Shown here: positions 48,644 to 57,273 of the stretch, in pieces
How positions within the stretch are numbered: the first letter of the stretch is position 1
Layout: the number at the start of each line of letters is the position of its first letter
Source: Streptoalloteichus hindustanus
GTDB taxonomy: Bacteria; Actinomycetota; Actinomycetes; Mycobacteriales; Pseudonocardiaceae
DNA length: 64,000 bases
Reading direction: 5' to 3'
NCBI RefSeq assembly: GCF_900129375.1
Contig: NZ_FQVN01000006.1
Coordinates: 310,001 to 374,000 of the forward strand
The notes under the pieces: model-generated
The model's input: only the letters and a program-made list of their open reading frames with translations
Database searches by the model: none
What the model was told of the DNA's origin: nothing
Translations under genes and position numbers: made by a program

Positions 48644-49765
48644 ATGACTTCGCTCCCACTCGTGTTCGACGCCCCGCGCCGTGGCCTGCCGCCGCGGCAC
48701 CTCGCCGACCTCTCCGCCGAGCAGCGCCAGGCCGCCGTCGTCGAGCTGGGGGAGAAGCCCTTCCGGGCCAAGCAGCTGTCGCACCACTACTTCGGCCGGC
48801 TCACCGCCGACCCGGAGGCGATGACCGACATCCCGGCCGCCGCCAGGGCCCGGCTCGCGGAGCGCCTGCTGCCGCCGCTGCTCACGCCCGTGCGCCACGT
48901 GACCTGCGACGACGGCCTGACCCGCAAGACGCTGTGGAAGGCCCACGACGGCACGCTGCTGGAGAGCGTGCTCATGCGGTACCCGGACCGGGCGACGGTG
49001 TGCATCTCCAGCCAGGCCGGCTGCGGCATGGCCTGCCCGTTCTGCGCCACCGGCCAGGCCGGCCTGCAGCGCAACCTGTCCACGGCCGAGATCGTGGAGC
49101 AGGTGCGGGCCGCGGCCGCCGCCATGCGGGACGGGCTGCTGCCCGGCTCCGCCGACGACGCCCAGGCGGGCCGGCTCACGAACATCGTGTTCATGGGCAT
49201 GGGCGAGCCGCTGGCCAACTACCGCCGGGTGATCGACGCTGTGCACCGGATCTGCGACCCGGCGCCGAACGGCCTCGGCATCTCGCAGCGCTCGGTGACC
49301 GTCTCGACGGTCGGTCTGGTCCCGGCCATCCGGAAGATGACCGAGGAGGGTCTCCAGGTCCGGCTGGCGGTGTCGCTGCACACCCCGGACGACGAGCTGC
49401 GGGACACGCTGGTGCCGGTGAACACCCGGTGGAAGGTCGCCGAGGTGCTGGAGGCCGCGCGGGGCTACGCGGACCGGACCGGCCGCCGGGTCTCCATCGA
49501 GTACGCGTTGATCCGCGACATCAACGACCACGGCTGGCGCGCGGACCTGCTGGGCAAGCTGCTGCGCAAGCACCTCGGGCAGCTCGCCCACGTCAACCTG
49601 ATCCCGCTCAACCCGACCCCGGGCAGCAAGTGGGACGCCAGCCCGAAGCCGGTCGAGCGGGAGTTCGTGCGGCGGGTCCAGGAGCAGGGCGTGGCCTGCA
49701 CCGTGCGGGACACGCGCGGGCAGGAGATCGCCGCGGCCTGCGGTCAGCTCGCCGCCGAGGGCTGA
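48644..49765 (+). CDS. rlmN: Dual-specificity RNA methyltransferase RlmN
   Basis: A 373-residue radical SAM enzyme that methylates A2503 of 23S rRNA and A37 of tRNA at C2. The [4Fe-4S] motif C-x3-C-x2-C is in [18 protein letters not shown] (about residues 126-133). GMGEPLANY and [12 protein letters not shown] are conserved, and the methyl-carrying Cys lies in the C-terminal AAACGQL. An N-terminal HhH-like accessory domain is present. In many actinobacteria it lies between cdsA and dxr, as here in wider context. Confidence 0.96.
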   Translation: MTSLPLVFDAPRRGLPPRHLADLSAEQRQAAVVELGEKPFRAKQLSHHYFGRLTADPEAMTDIPAAARARLAERLLPPLLTPVRHVTCDDGLTRKTLWKAHDGTLLESVLMRYPDRATVCISSQAGCGMACPFCATGQAGLQRNLSTAEIVEQVRAAAAAMRDGLLPGSADDAQAGRLTNIVFMGMGEPLANYRRVIDAVHRICDPAPNGLGISQRSVTVSTVGLVPAIRKMTEEGLQVRLAVSLHTPDDELRDTLVPVNTRWKVAEVLEAARGYADRTGRRVSIEYALIRDINDHGWRADLLGKLLRKHLGQLAHVNLIPLNPTPGSKWDASPKPVEREFVRRVQEQGVACTVRDTRGQEIAAACGQLAAEG

Positions 49766-49789
49766 GCCCCCGCGCCGGATGGGGGCCTG

Positions 49790-50029
49790 GTGGTCCTGAC
49801 AGTCCGTGACTTCGACCAGGGCCTGAAGGCGGAACTGCGTGTTCGCCTCGCTGAGCACGGCCGTTCCCCGGAAGCGGAGACACCGGCCGTTCTCACCTCG
49901 GTGCCACCCACGTCGATCCGTGGTGAGGGGATGAGGTCCCGGATTCGCCGCGGGTTCGGTGACGTGGGGGACTGCCAGCTCGACCTTCCGGAGCGGACCG
50001 AGGCCGCGCGCGGTGCGGAGCTGCCCTGA
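49790..50029 (+). CDS. Orphan FitA-like ribbon-helix-helix antitoxin
   Basis: A 79-residue protein. The N-terminus LTVRDFDQGLKAELRVRLAE and HGRSPEAE match the FitA/VapB ribbon-helix-helix DNA-binding domain. The C-terminus (GMRSRIRRGFGDVG, then LDLPERTEAARGAELP) matches the toxin-binding tail of FitA. Normally a PIN-domain FitB toxin would follow with a short overlap; the next 180 bases show no such protein. So this is either a solitary antitoxin or a relic whose toxin was lost. Codon use is less GC3-biased than its neighbours. Confidence 0.72.
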   Translation: MVLTVRDFDQGLKAELRVRLAEHGRSPEAETPAVLTSVPPTSIRGEGMRSRIRRGFGDVGDCQLDLPERTEAARGAELP

Positions 50030-50207
50030 CGGAGACGGTGGGGCACGCTTGGGCCGGAGTGGTGCTTGCCGGAGTGTCACGCGAGGTGGATTCAGGCCGT
50101 ACCGGGTGCCCGGACCGCGCACGACGGAGGGGATCCTCCCCACGAGGCGCGGCGGACAGGGTGGAGCCGAACCTGGTGGCCATCGGGGGCGCGCCACGAT
50201 TGTGGCC

Positions 50208-50477
50208 ATGACCGCTGAGCCGCTGCGAACGGTGCGTGGCCACTTGTCGGAATTCGTCGATCGGGCCGAACGCGAGCACGAGCGCGTGGTCGTGACCAGG
50301 AACGGACGGCCCGCAGCGGTGCTGATCGGGTACGACGACCTGACGGCCCTCGAAGAGACGCTGGAGACCATGAGCGTCCCGAACGCGGCGGCCCTCCGGC
50401 AGAGCCGGGACGAACTCGCTCGTGGTGAGGTCGTTCGCGGCGTGGACGCCGTTCGCGCTCGTCGGACCCGTTCGTGA
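50208..50477 (+). CDS. Phd/YefM-family antitoxin
   Basis: An 89-residue protein. The fold signature PLRTVRGHLSEFVDRAEREH, VVVTRNGRPAAVLIGYDDLT and EETLETM is that of YefM/RelF-type antitoxins that repress their own operon and neutralise RelE/YoeB toxins. Its stop overlaps the GTG of a RelE-like frame (GTGA), the standard module layout, but that toxin is internally deleted. It may persist as a solitary antitoxin. Confidence 0.85.
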   Translation: MTAEPLRTVRGHLSEFVDRAEREHERVVVTRNGRPAAVLIGYDDLTALEETLETMSVPNAAALRQSRDELARGEVVRGVDAVRARRTRS

Positions 50478-50620
50478 TCCAGGACGAGCTGCCGGAGAGC
50501 GTCGCTTCCGCCGTGATCGGGTTCATCACGGGCTCGCTGCTCCACGAGATCGACGATGATCGCCGCGAGGTCACGGCGCCGCGTGTCAGGCACCGTGCCG
50601 AGGTCTACCGCCCGCGATGA
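50474..50620 (+). pseudogene. Internally deleted RelE-family toxin
   Basis: The 48-codon frame in the toxin slot reads VIQDELPESVASAVIGFITG, SLLHE, then jumps to IDDDRREVTAPRVRHRAEVY and RPR. Against M. tuberculosis RelG-type proteins, the first ~12 residues and about 30 central residues are missing. The lost central part (R-x-G-K-P-L ... S-A-R-R-G-x-Y-R) carries the basic catalytic residues. The reading frame is retained, but the product should be inactive. Confidence 0.8.
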
Positions 50621-50705
50621 CCTCCCGCCCTCGTGGGCGCGTTGCCTCCCCCGGTCGCCATGACGATCACTTGGTGATCTGGGATCGAGTCGGGGCGCGT
50701 ACGGA

Positions 50706-50744
50706 GAAAGGCGCGTCCGGGACGGGGTCCTGGACGCGCCTTTC
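50706..50744. terminator. Bidirectional 13-bp hairpin after the relE remnant
   Basis: Arms GAAAGGCGCGTCC (50706-50718) and its exact complement (50732-50744) surround a 13-base loop. Terminal AAAG/CTTT pairs provide short U-tracts in both directions. It lies between the toxin relic (+) and the DUF2631 gene (-). Confidence 0.8.
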
Positions 50745-50765
50745 GCGTGTCGGTGTCCGGCGGCC

Positions 50766-51098
50766 TCAGCGGCGCCAGTGGGTGCGGCGCTTGATGATGT
50801 CGCGCACCAGCATGAAGGCCATGGTCACGGCGATCAGCACGAGGAAGATGTCCTCGACGTGGCCGCGGTGGTTGCCGATGAGCATCAGCAGCATCACGGC
50901 GGCGGTCAACCAGCCGGCGATCTGCGTCGCCCGGGGGAAGGTGCCGTGCCAGCCCCACTCCGCCGACGGCTCCTGCTCCAGGTCGAGCGCCGTCACGGCG
51001 TGCCGCTTCTCCAGCTCCGAGGAGGACGAGTTGGATGAGTTCGACACAGTGGCCACTACCTCTCCTGCGCCAGCGTCACGGTCGGTTGCGGGGCTCAT
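50766..51098 (-). CDS. DUF2631 small membrane protein
   Basis: A 110-residue protein. The first 50 residues are polar with a Ser/Asn-rich stretch. SAEWGWHGTFPRATQIAGWL leads into two membrane segments (AVMLLMLIGNHRG and VEDIFLVLIAVTMAFMLVRD) and an Arg-rich cytoplasmic end. This is the DUF2631 family, found in actinobacteria near dxr/rlmN (Rv2876 region in M. tuberculosis). The function is unknown. ATG 51098 is the most likely start. Confidence 0.87.
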   Translation of the reverse strand: MSPATDRDAGAGEVVATVSNSSNSSSSELEKRHAVTALDLEQEPSAEWGWHGTFPRATQIAGWLTAAVMLLMLIGNHRGHVEDIFLVLIAVTMAFMLVRDIIKRRTHWRR

Positions 51099-51347
51099 CG
51101 TCCCACACGATCGGGTGGTGACCTCGGCCGCCTCCGTTGGCTGTGACCGGTCGAACTCGTCTACCCTGGCCCATCGCGGGCCCGCCCGCGCCCGCGTTCC
51201 GCGGGGCGTCCGCGTCCGGACGGCGCGCGGCGGCGCCTGAGCGCGGTCGCCGAGGACCGCCACCGGGCCGCCGGCGGCGGCCGCCGACCCCCGTCCCGTC
51301 CCCCGTACGGCCTGTCGCGGCCGAAGACTGCCTGGAAGGTGCCCGGA

Positions 51348-52553
51348 TTGACCGATGAGCCGCCTGGCGGGTTCCACCCGGCAGAGGAGCGCACGCCCGA
51401 CACCTTCGCGCCGGTCGAGGTGGGGATCTACGGGGTCGAGAAACGCTTCTCCGACCAGGTGGCGGTCGACGGGATCGACCTGCGCGTGCACGAGGGCGAG
51501 TTCTTCTCGGTGCTCGGCCCGTCGGGCTGCGGCAAGACCACGCTCCTGCGGATGGTCGCCGGGTTCGTCGACCCCGACGCCGGCCGGATCGAGCTGGACG
51601 GCGTCGACATGGTGGGCGTCCCGCCCTACCGGCGGGACGTCAACACGGTCTTCCAGTCCTACGCGCTGTTCCCGCACATGAGCGTGTGGGACAACGTGGC
51701 CTACGGCCTGCGCCGCAAGCGCGTCAAGGGCAGTGAGCTGCGCGAACGGGTGGGCGAGCACCTGGAGCTGGTGCAGCTGTCGGCGTTCGCCAAGCGCCGC
51801 CCCGCGGAGTTGTCCGGCGGGCAGCAGCAGCGGGTGGCCATCGCCCGCGCGCTGGCCGCGCGGCCCCGCGTCCTGCTGCTCGACGAGCCCCTCGGCGCGC
51901 TGGACGCGAAGCTGCGCAAGCAGATGCAGATCGAGCTGATGCGCATCCAGCGCGAGGTCGGCACGACGTTCCTCTACGTCACCCACGACCAGGAGGAGGC
52001 GCTGGTCCTGTCGCACCGGGTCGCGGTCATGAACGCGGGCCGGGTGGAGCAGGTCGGCTACCCGGAGGACGTCTACGAGCGGCCGGGCACCCGGTTCGTG
52101 GCCGGGTTCATCGGGACCTCCAACATCATGGACGCCACCGTCGCCGGGGTGGAAAGTGGCGTCGTGGAGCTGACCGCCGACGGCGTGGAGCGGCTGCGGG
52201 CGACGCTGCCGGAGCGGCGCGCGGTGCGGCACGGGCAGCGGCTGGCCGTCACGGTGCGCCCGGAGAAGCTGCACCTGTACGACGCCGACGGCGACGAGCA
52301 GCCGCCCGCGGGCTGGTGCTCGCTCACCGGCACCGTCGCCGACGTCGTCTACACCGGCATGTCCACCCAGTACGTCGTCGACGTGCCCGGCGGCGGCTCG
52401 CTGGTGGCGTTCGTGCAGAACGCGCGGCGGATCTCCGACGCCGGCACGCCGGGCCAGCCGGTGCGCATGGCCTGGGACCCCGAGTTCACCGTCGTGCTGG
52501 ACGCCGAGCCGGCTGGCCGGGCCGAGCGCGAACTGGTCGAGGAGGTGCGCTGA
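51348..52553 (+). CDS. potA: Polyamine-type ABC transporter ATP-binding protein PotA
   Basis: About 401 residues. Walker A is VLGPSGCGKTTLLRM, the signature LSGGQQQRVAIARAL, Walker B VLLLDEPLGALDAKLR, and the H-loop YVTHDQEEAL. The C-terminal TOBE domain (VRPEKLHLYDADGD) is typical of PotA-like importers. The start is probably TTG 51348, with GGAAGG eight bases upstream; GTG 51339 would overlap that site. It is the first gene of potA-D-B-C, three bases before potD. Confidence 0.93.
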   Translation: MTDEPPGGFHPAEERTPDTFAPVEVGIYGVEKRFSDQVAVDGIDLRVHEGEFFSVLGPSGCGKTTLLRMVAGFVDPDAGRIELDGVDMVGVPPYRRDVNTVFQSYALFPHMSVWDNVAYGLRRKRVKGSELRERVGEHLELVQLSAFAKRRPAELSGGQQQRVAIARALAARPRVLLLDEPLGALDAKLRKQMQIELMRIQREVGTTFLYVTHDQEEALVLSHRVAVMNAGRVEQVGYPEDVYERPGTRFVAGFIGTSNIMDATVAGVESGVVELTADGVERLRATLPERRAVRHGQRLAVTVRPEKLHLYDADGDEQPPAGWCSLTGTVADVVYTGMSTQYVVDVPGGGSLVAFVQNARRISDAGTPGQPVRMAWDPEFTVVLDAEPAGRAERELVEEVR

Positions 52554-52556
52554 CCG

Positions 52557-53720
52557 ATGGGTGACAACAGGCCGACCGTGCGCGTCGCGCGGTTGTGGGA
52601 CACCGACAGCCCGCGGGTGACCCGCCGCTCGGTGCTGCGGTCGATGGCCTTCTTCGCGCTGGCCGCGCAGGGCGCGGCGGCCTGCGGGATCTCCGAGGCG
52701 CCGCCCGCGCCCGGCGGCGGGTCCAGCGCCGACGTCAAGGCGAGCAACGCGGTCGACGAGAAGAAGCTGAACTTCTTCAACTGGACCGACTACATCGCCG
52801 AGGACACCGTGCCCGGCTTCCAGGCCGAGACCGGCATCCAGGTCACCTACGACAACTTCAGCTCCAACGACGAGCTGGAGGCCAAGATCGCCTCCGGGGC
52901 GGCCGGCTACGACCTGGTCGTGCCCAGCGACAACTTCCTGCGCCGGTTCCTGCGGTCGAACCTGGTGCGGCCGCTGGACCACGACCTCATCCCCAACCTG
53001 CGCAACCTGGAGCAGCGGTTCCGGGAGGCCGACTACGACCCGGGCAACCGGTACTCGATCCCGTGGGCGTGGGGCACGACCGGCCTGGCCTACTCGCGGA
53101 GCCAGCTCGGCGCCGAGGTCACCGGGTTCTCCGCCTACGACCTGGCCGGCGCCCGGGGGCGCAGCACGATCCTGGACGAGGCCAGGGACGGGATGATGAT
53201 CGGCCTGCTGGCGTTGGGGCACGACCCGAACACCAAGGACGCGAAGCAGATCGAGGACGCCACCCGCTACCTGCTCGACCTCAAGAAGAAGATCGGCCAG
53301 ATCACCTCGGACGTGATCGAGCCGCTCACCTCGGGTCAGGTGCCGCTCGCGCAGTGCTACTCCGGCGACGCCTTCCAGGCCAGGAAGGCCAACGCCGACC
53401 TCGCCTACGCCATCCCGCGCGAGGGCGGCATGAGCTACGTCGACCTGCTGTGCGTCCCGGCCAAGGCGCCGCACGCCGAGAACGCGCACCGCTTCCTCGA
53501 CTACGTGCTGCGCCCCGACGTCGGCGCCAAGCTCGCCAACGCGATCCGCTACGGCAGCGCCAACGCCGCCGCCAAGCCGATGGTCGACAAGGAGCTGCTG
53601 AACGACCCGCTGGTGTACCCGCCGGCCGACGTGCTCGCGAAGCTGCCGTTCACCAAGGACCTCGGGCCGGACGTGGAGGCCAGGTACGCCGACGCGTGGA
53701 CCAAGGTCAAGACGGGCTGA
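52557..53720 (+). CDS. potD: Spermidine/putrescine-type substrate-binding lipoprotein PotD
   Basis: A 387-residue periplasmic-type binding protein. The N-terminus has an Arg-Arg pair (RVTRRSVLRSMAFFALAAQG) and a lipobox-like AAACG, suggesting Tat export and lipidation. The mature part starts LNFFNWTDYIAEDTVPGFQA, the PotD/PotF signature, and has YDLVVPSDNFLRR and IPWAWGTTGLAYS. It delivers substrate to PotB/PotC. The ligand could be spermidine or putrescine, or another cationic solute. Confidence 0.93.
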   Translation: MGDNRPTVRVARLWDTDSPRVTRRSVLRSMAFFALAAQGAAACGISEAPPAPGGGSSADVKASNAVDEKKLNFFNWTDYIAEDTVPGFQAETGIQVTYDNFSSNDELEAKIASGAAGYDLVVPSDNFLRRFLRSNLVRPLDHDLIPNLRNLEQRFREADYDPGNRYSIPWAWGTTGLAYSRSQLGAEVTGFSAYDLAGARGRSTILDEARDGMMIGLLALGHDPNTKDAKQIEDATRYLLDLKKKIGQITSDVIEPLTSGQVPLAQCYSGDAFQARKANADLAYAIPREGGMSYVDLLCVPAKAPHAENAHRFLDYVLRPDVGAKLANAIRYGSANAAAKPMVDKELLNDPLVYPPADVLAKLPFTKDLGPDVEARYADAWTKVKTG

Positions 53721-54571
53721 TGGCACGGCGTCGCGCTCCCCGCTGGCTCTCCGCCAACCTGCTGCTGCTCCCCACCGGGCTGTGGCTGGCGTTGTTCCTG
53801 CTCGTCCCGTTGGCGTTGGTGGTGCAGTACAGCTTCGCCACCAGGGACACCGGCCCGCTGCGGGTGGTGCTGCCCTGGACGGCGCAGGCGTACCGCACCG
53901 CCCTCGACCCGGCGTTCCTGCCGATCTTCGGCCGCACGCTGGCCTACGCGGCGCTGACCACGGCGGCCTGCCTGCTGCTCGGCTTCCCGCTGGCGTGGTT
54001 CATCGCGCGGCACGGCGGGCGGCACCGCAACGCGCTGCTGGCCGCGGTCCTGGTGCCGTTCTGGGCGAGCTACCTGGCCCGCATCTACGCCTGGAAGGCG
54101 CTGCTGGACGGCGACGGGCTGGTGAACCGGCTGCTCGGCCTGGTCGGTCTGGGAAGGGACGGCGGCTTCCTGCTCACCGACGGGGCCGTGGTGCTCGGCC
54201 TCACCTACGGCTTCCTGCCGTTCATGGTGCTGCCGCTGTACGTGGCGTGCGAGCGGTTCGACCACCGGCTGGTGGAGGCCTCCTACGACCTCGGCCACGG
54301 TCGGGTGTCGACCTTCTTCCGGGTGGTGCTGCCCGGGGTGCGGCCGGGCGTGCTGGCCGGCTCCCTGCTCGTGCTGGTGCCCGCCGCCGGCGACTTCGTC
54401 ACGCCCAGGCTGCTCGGCGGCGTCGACCAGTCCACCTTCGGCAGCGTCATCGACGACCAGTTCCGGGGTGGCAACAACTGGCCGCTGGGCTCGGCGATGG
54501 CGGTGCTGCTGATGGCGCTCGTGGTCGTGGTGCTCGTCGTCCGCGGCCGGCGAGGGGAGGACGTGCTGTGA
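53720..54571 (+). CDS. potB: ABC transporter permease PotB
   Basis: A 283-residue permease with six membrane segments. It starts MARRRAPRWLSANLLLLPTG. The EAA loop reads EASYDLGHGRVSTFFRVVLP, the coupling helix to PotA. ATG 53720 shares one base with the potD stop (TGATG). It forms the transmembrane heterodimer with PotC. Confidence 0.93.
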   Translation: MARRRAPRWLSANLLLLPTGLWLALFLLVPLALVVQYSFATRDTGPLRVVLPWTAQAYRTALDPAFLPIFGRTLAYAALTTAACLLLGFPLAWFIARHGGRHRNALLAAVLVPFWASYLARIYAWKALLDGDGLVNRLLGLVGLGRDGGFLLTDGAVVLGLTYGFLPFMVLPLYVACERFDHRLVEASYDLGHGRVSTFFRVVLPGVRPGVLAGSLLVLVPAAGDFVTPRLLGGVDQSTFGSVIDDQFRGGNNWPLGSAMAVLLMALVVVVLVVRGRRGEDVL

Positions 54572-55464
54572 GCGCGCGCCCTGCCCTGAACCCCGGCAAC
54601 GACGCCGCCGGCGCGCGGGAGAACGCGCCCAGGACCCGGCGCGGACGCGGCGGGCGGCGCCCGTGGGCCCTGATCGCCGCGGTGGCCGTGGTGTTCGCGT
54701 TCCTGTACGCGCCGATCCTGTGGCTGGCGCTGGTGTCGTTCAACGACTCCCGCACGGTGAGCCGGTTCACCGGGTTCTCCACCCGCTGGTACGCCGAGCT
54801 GGTCGTCGACGAGCGGGTGCGGTCCGCGCTCGGCCTCACGCTGCGGTTGGCGCTGAGCAGCGCGGCGGTCTGCACCGTGGTCGGGACGCTCGCCGCGTTC
54901 GGTCTGCGCCGGGTGTTCCGGGGCCGCGGGTTGTGGACGGTGCTGCTCAGCCTGCCGCTGGTGGTGCCCGAGGTGGTGATGGGGGTCAGCCTGCTGGCGT
55001 TCTGCGTCAAGCTCGCCGGCATCCCGCTGGGCTTCGGCGCGTTGCTGGCCGCGCACGTGGCGTTCTCGCTGAGCTTCGTGGTCGTCGTGGTGCGGTCCCG
55101 GCTGGCGGGGATGGACCTCCGGCTGGAGGAGGCCGCCGCCGACCTCGGCGCCGGTCCGCTGACCGCGTTCCGCACGGTCACGTTGCCGCTGGTCGCGCCG
55201 GCCGTGGTGGCGGGTGCGGCGTTCGCCTTCCTGCTGTCCTTCGACGACCTGGTGATCTCCAGCTACCTGACCGGCGTGGGGTCCACCACGCTGCCGGTGT
55301 TCATCTACGGGCAGGCGAGCAAGCGCGGGGTGTCGCCGGAGATCGTCGCGCTGTCCACGCTGATGGTCGCGGTGAGCGCCGCGCTGCTGCTGGTCGGTGT
55401 CGCGGCCGTCTCGTGGCGGGCACGACGGGCGGGCCGCCGGGCCGAGCTCGCCCTGCCGAACTGA
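54568..55464 (+). CDS. potC: ABC transporter permease PotC
   Basis: A 298-residue permease. It has a 35-residue polar N-terminus, then six membrane segments with GFSTRWYAELV in the first periplasmic loop (PotC signature F-S-x-x-W-Y). The EAA loop is EEAAADLGAGPLTAFRTVTL. GTG 54568 overlaps the potB stop by four bases. It is the last gene of the operon, followed by a 20-bp hairpin. Confidence 0.93.
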   Translation: MSARPALNPGNDAAGARENAPRTRRGRGGRRPWALIAAVAVVFAFLYAPILWLALVSFNDSRTVSRFTGFSTRWYAELVVDERVRSALGLTLRLALSSAAVCTVVGTLAAFGLRRVFRGRGLWTVLLSLPLVVPEVVMGVSLLAFCVKLAGIPLGFGALLAAHVAFSLSFVVVVVRSRLAGMDLRLEEAAADLGAGPLTAFRTVTLPLVAPAVVAGAAFAFLLSFDDLVISSYLTGVGSTTLPVFIYGQASKRGVSPEIVALSTLMVAVSAALLLVGVAAVSWRARRAGRRAELALPN

Positions 55465-55481
55465 CGTCCCGGACAGACGTC

Positions 55482-55532
55482 GACCGCGGCGCCCCGCCCA
55501 CGTCGGAGGACGGTGGGCGGGGCGCCGCGGTC
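55482..55532. terminator. Perfect 20-bp hairpin after potC
   Basis: Arms 55482-55501 and 55513-55532 are exact complements with an 11-base loop. It lies 17 bases after potC and 17 before the convergent YeaQ-type stop, so it serves both. Confidence 0.85.
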
Positions 55533-55549
55533 GGTCGTGTCAGATGGGG

Positions 55550-55816
55550 TCAATGGGTGACGCGTTTGCCGGTGACAGCCCGGTAGATCGCCAGCACGAC
55601 GATCGAGCCGAGGATGGCCAGCAGCCAGGTCCGCAGGTCGAAGAACTGGCCCAGGTCGGTGTTGAAGATCAACCGACCGATGAAGCCGCCCACGAAGGCG
55701 CCGACGATGCCCAGCAGCATCGTCACCAAGATCCCGCCCGGGTCCCTACCGGGCATGATGGCCTTGGCCAGGGCGCCCGCGAGCAGGCCAAGCACGATCC
55801 AGCCGATGATGCCCAC
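55550..55816 (-). CDS. GlsB/YeaQ/YmgE-family (transglycosylase-associated) membrane protein
   Basis: An 88-residue protein with three hydrophobic segments. MGIIGWIVLGLLAGALAKAI, MPGRDPGGI and LLGIVGAFVGGFIGRLIF are the family signature (PF04226). These small stress-associated membrane proteins have no proven enzyme activity despite the name. GTG 55816 is preceded by GGAAGGAG. It is convergent with potC and divergent from dxr. Confidence 0.92.
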   Translation of the reverse strand: MGIIGWIVLGLLAGALAKAIMPGRDPGGILVTMLLGIVGAFVGGFIGRLIFNTDLGQFFDLRTWLLAILGSIVVLAIYRAVTGKRVTH

Positions 55817-55977
55817 CGGTGTCTCCTTCCTCGGCGCGCCTGGGGCGCGCCCTCGGCGATCACTACCGCCGCTACTGAGTTGCCCGCGGGCGCCGACCTC
55901 ACGCTCACCGGAGTGCCGTCGTTATCAGGACGTTATCTTCTGACACCTCAACGGGGGCTTACCCCGGTTCGGGGACA

Positions 55978-57273
55978 ATGGGCGCGATGGAGTCCGCCGG
56001 CAGCCAGGGCGCAGCGCCCGCAGCACCCCAGACGTCCCCCTCCCACCAGCGCAGCGTGCTCGTCCTCGGGTCGACCGGGTCGGTCGGCACGCAGGCGCTG
56101 GACGTGGTCCGGGCCAACCCGGACCGGTTCCGCGTCGCCGGCCTGGCCGCCGGCGGCGCCGACCCGGCCACCGTCGCCGAGCAGGCGCTCGAGTTCGGCG
56201 TGTCCGCCGTCGCCCTGGCCAGGGCGACCGCCGCCGAGGACCTGCAGCTCGCCCTCTACGCCGCGGCCCAGCGCCGGGGGTACGAGCGCGGCGAGTTCCG
56301 GCTGCCCCGCATCCTCGTCGGCCCGGACGCGGTGACCGAGCTGGTCGCCACCACGCCGGCCGACGTCGTGCTCAACGCCGTGGTCGGCTCGCGGGGACTG
56401 CCCGTGACCCTGGAGGCGCTGCGCACCGGAGCCACCCTCGCGCTGGCCAACAAGGAGTCGCTCATCGCCGGCGGGCCGCTCGTGCTGGCCGCCGCGCGCC
56501 CCGGCCAGATCGTGCCGGTGGACTCCGAGCACTCCGCGCTCGCGCAGTGCCTGCGCGGCGGTCGGTCCGAGGAGGTCGACCGCCTGGTGCTGACCGCGTC
56601 GGGCGGCCCGTTCCGCGGCCGGCGGCGCGCGGAGCTGGCCGAGGTCACCGTGGAGCAGGCGCTGACCCACCCGACGTGGGCGATGGGGCCGGTCATCACG
56701 CTCAACTCGGCGACGCTGGTCAACAAGGGCCTGGAGCTGATCGAGGCGCACCTGCTGTTCGGCGTGCCCTACGAGCGGATCGACGTCGTGGTGCACCCCC
56801 AGTCGGTCGTGCACTCGATGGTCGCGTTCACCGACGGGTCCACGCTGGCCCAGGCCAGCCCGCCGGACATGCGGCTGCCGATCGCGCTCGGGCTGGGTTG
56901 GCCGGACCGGGTCCCCGGGGCCGCCGCGCCGTGTAGTTTCCAGGTGCCCACGGCGTGGACGTTCGAGCCGGTGGACGACGAGGCGTTCCCCGCGGTCGAG
57001 CTGGCCAGGGCCGCCGGGTCGGCCGGCGGCTGCCTGCCCGCGGTGTACAACGCGGCCAACGAGGAGGCCGTCGAGGCGTTCCTCACCGGCGGCATCCGGT
57101 TCACGGCGATCGTCGACACGGTCGCCGAGGTGGTGTCCGAGGCTGACGGCTGGCGCGCGGCGCCGGCCTCCGTGGCGGACGTGGTCGCGGCCGAGGAGTG
57201 GGCCAGGGCACGCGCGCGGGAACTGGTGGGGGCGGCCGGCGCGGCCGCCGAGGCGGGGAGGAACACGCGGTGA
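55978..57273 (+). CDS. dxr: 1-deoxy-D-xylulose-5-phosphate reductoisomerase
   Basis: A 431-residue MEP-pathway enzyme making MEP from DXP with NADPH. The nucleotide-binding motif is [18 protein letters not shown] (about 23-40). Active-site motifs are [22 protein letters not shown] (metal-binding Asp/Glu) and [20 protein letters not shown]. The first 20 residues and the Ala-rich C-terminus are variable. ATG 55987 is an alternative start. It overlaps rseP (GTGA) and, with ispG, makes two MEP steps in one operon. Confidence 0.95.
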   Translation: MGAMESAGSQGAAPAAPQTSPSHQRSVLVLGSTGSVGTQALDVVRANPDRFRVAGLAAGGADPATVAEQALEFGVSAVALARATAAEDLQLALYAAAQRRGYERGEFRLPRILVGPDAVTELVATTPADVVLNAVVGSRGLPVTLEALRTGATLALANKESLIAGGPLVLAAARPGQIVPVDSEHSALAQCLRGGRSEEVDRLVLTASGGPFRGRRRAELAEVTVEQALTHPTWAMGPVITLNSATLVNKGLELIEAHLLFGVPYERIDVVVHPQSVVHSMVAFTDGSTLAQASPPDMRLPIALGLGWPDRVPGAAAPCSFQVPTAWTFEPVDDEAFPAVELARAAGSAGGCLPAVYNAANEEAVEAFLTGGIRFTAIVDTVAEVVSEADGWRAAPASVADVVAAEEWARARARELVGAAGAAAEAGRNTR

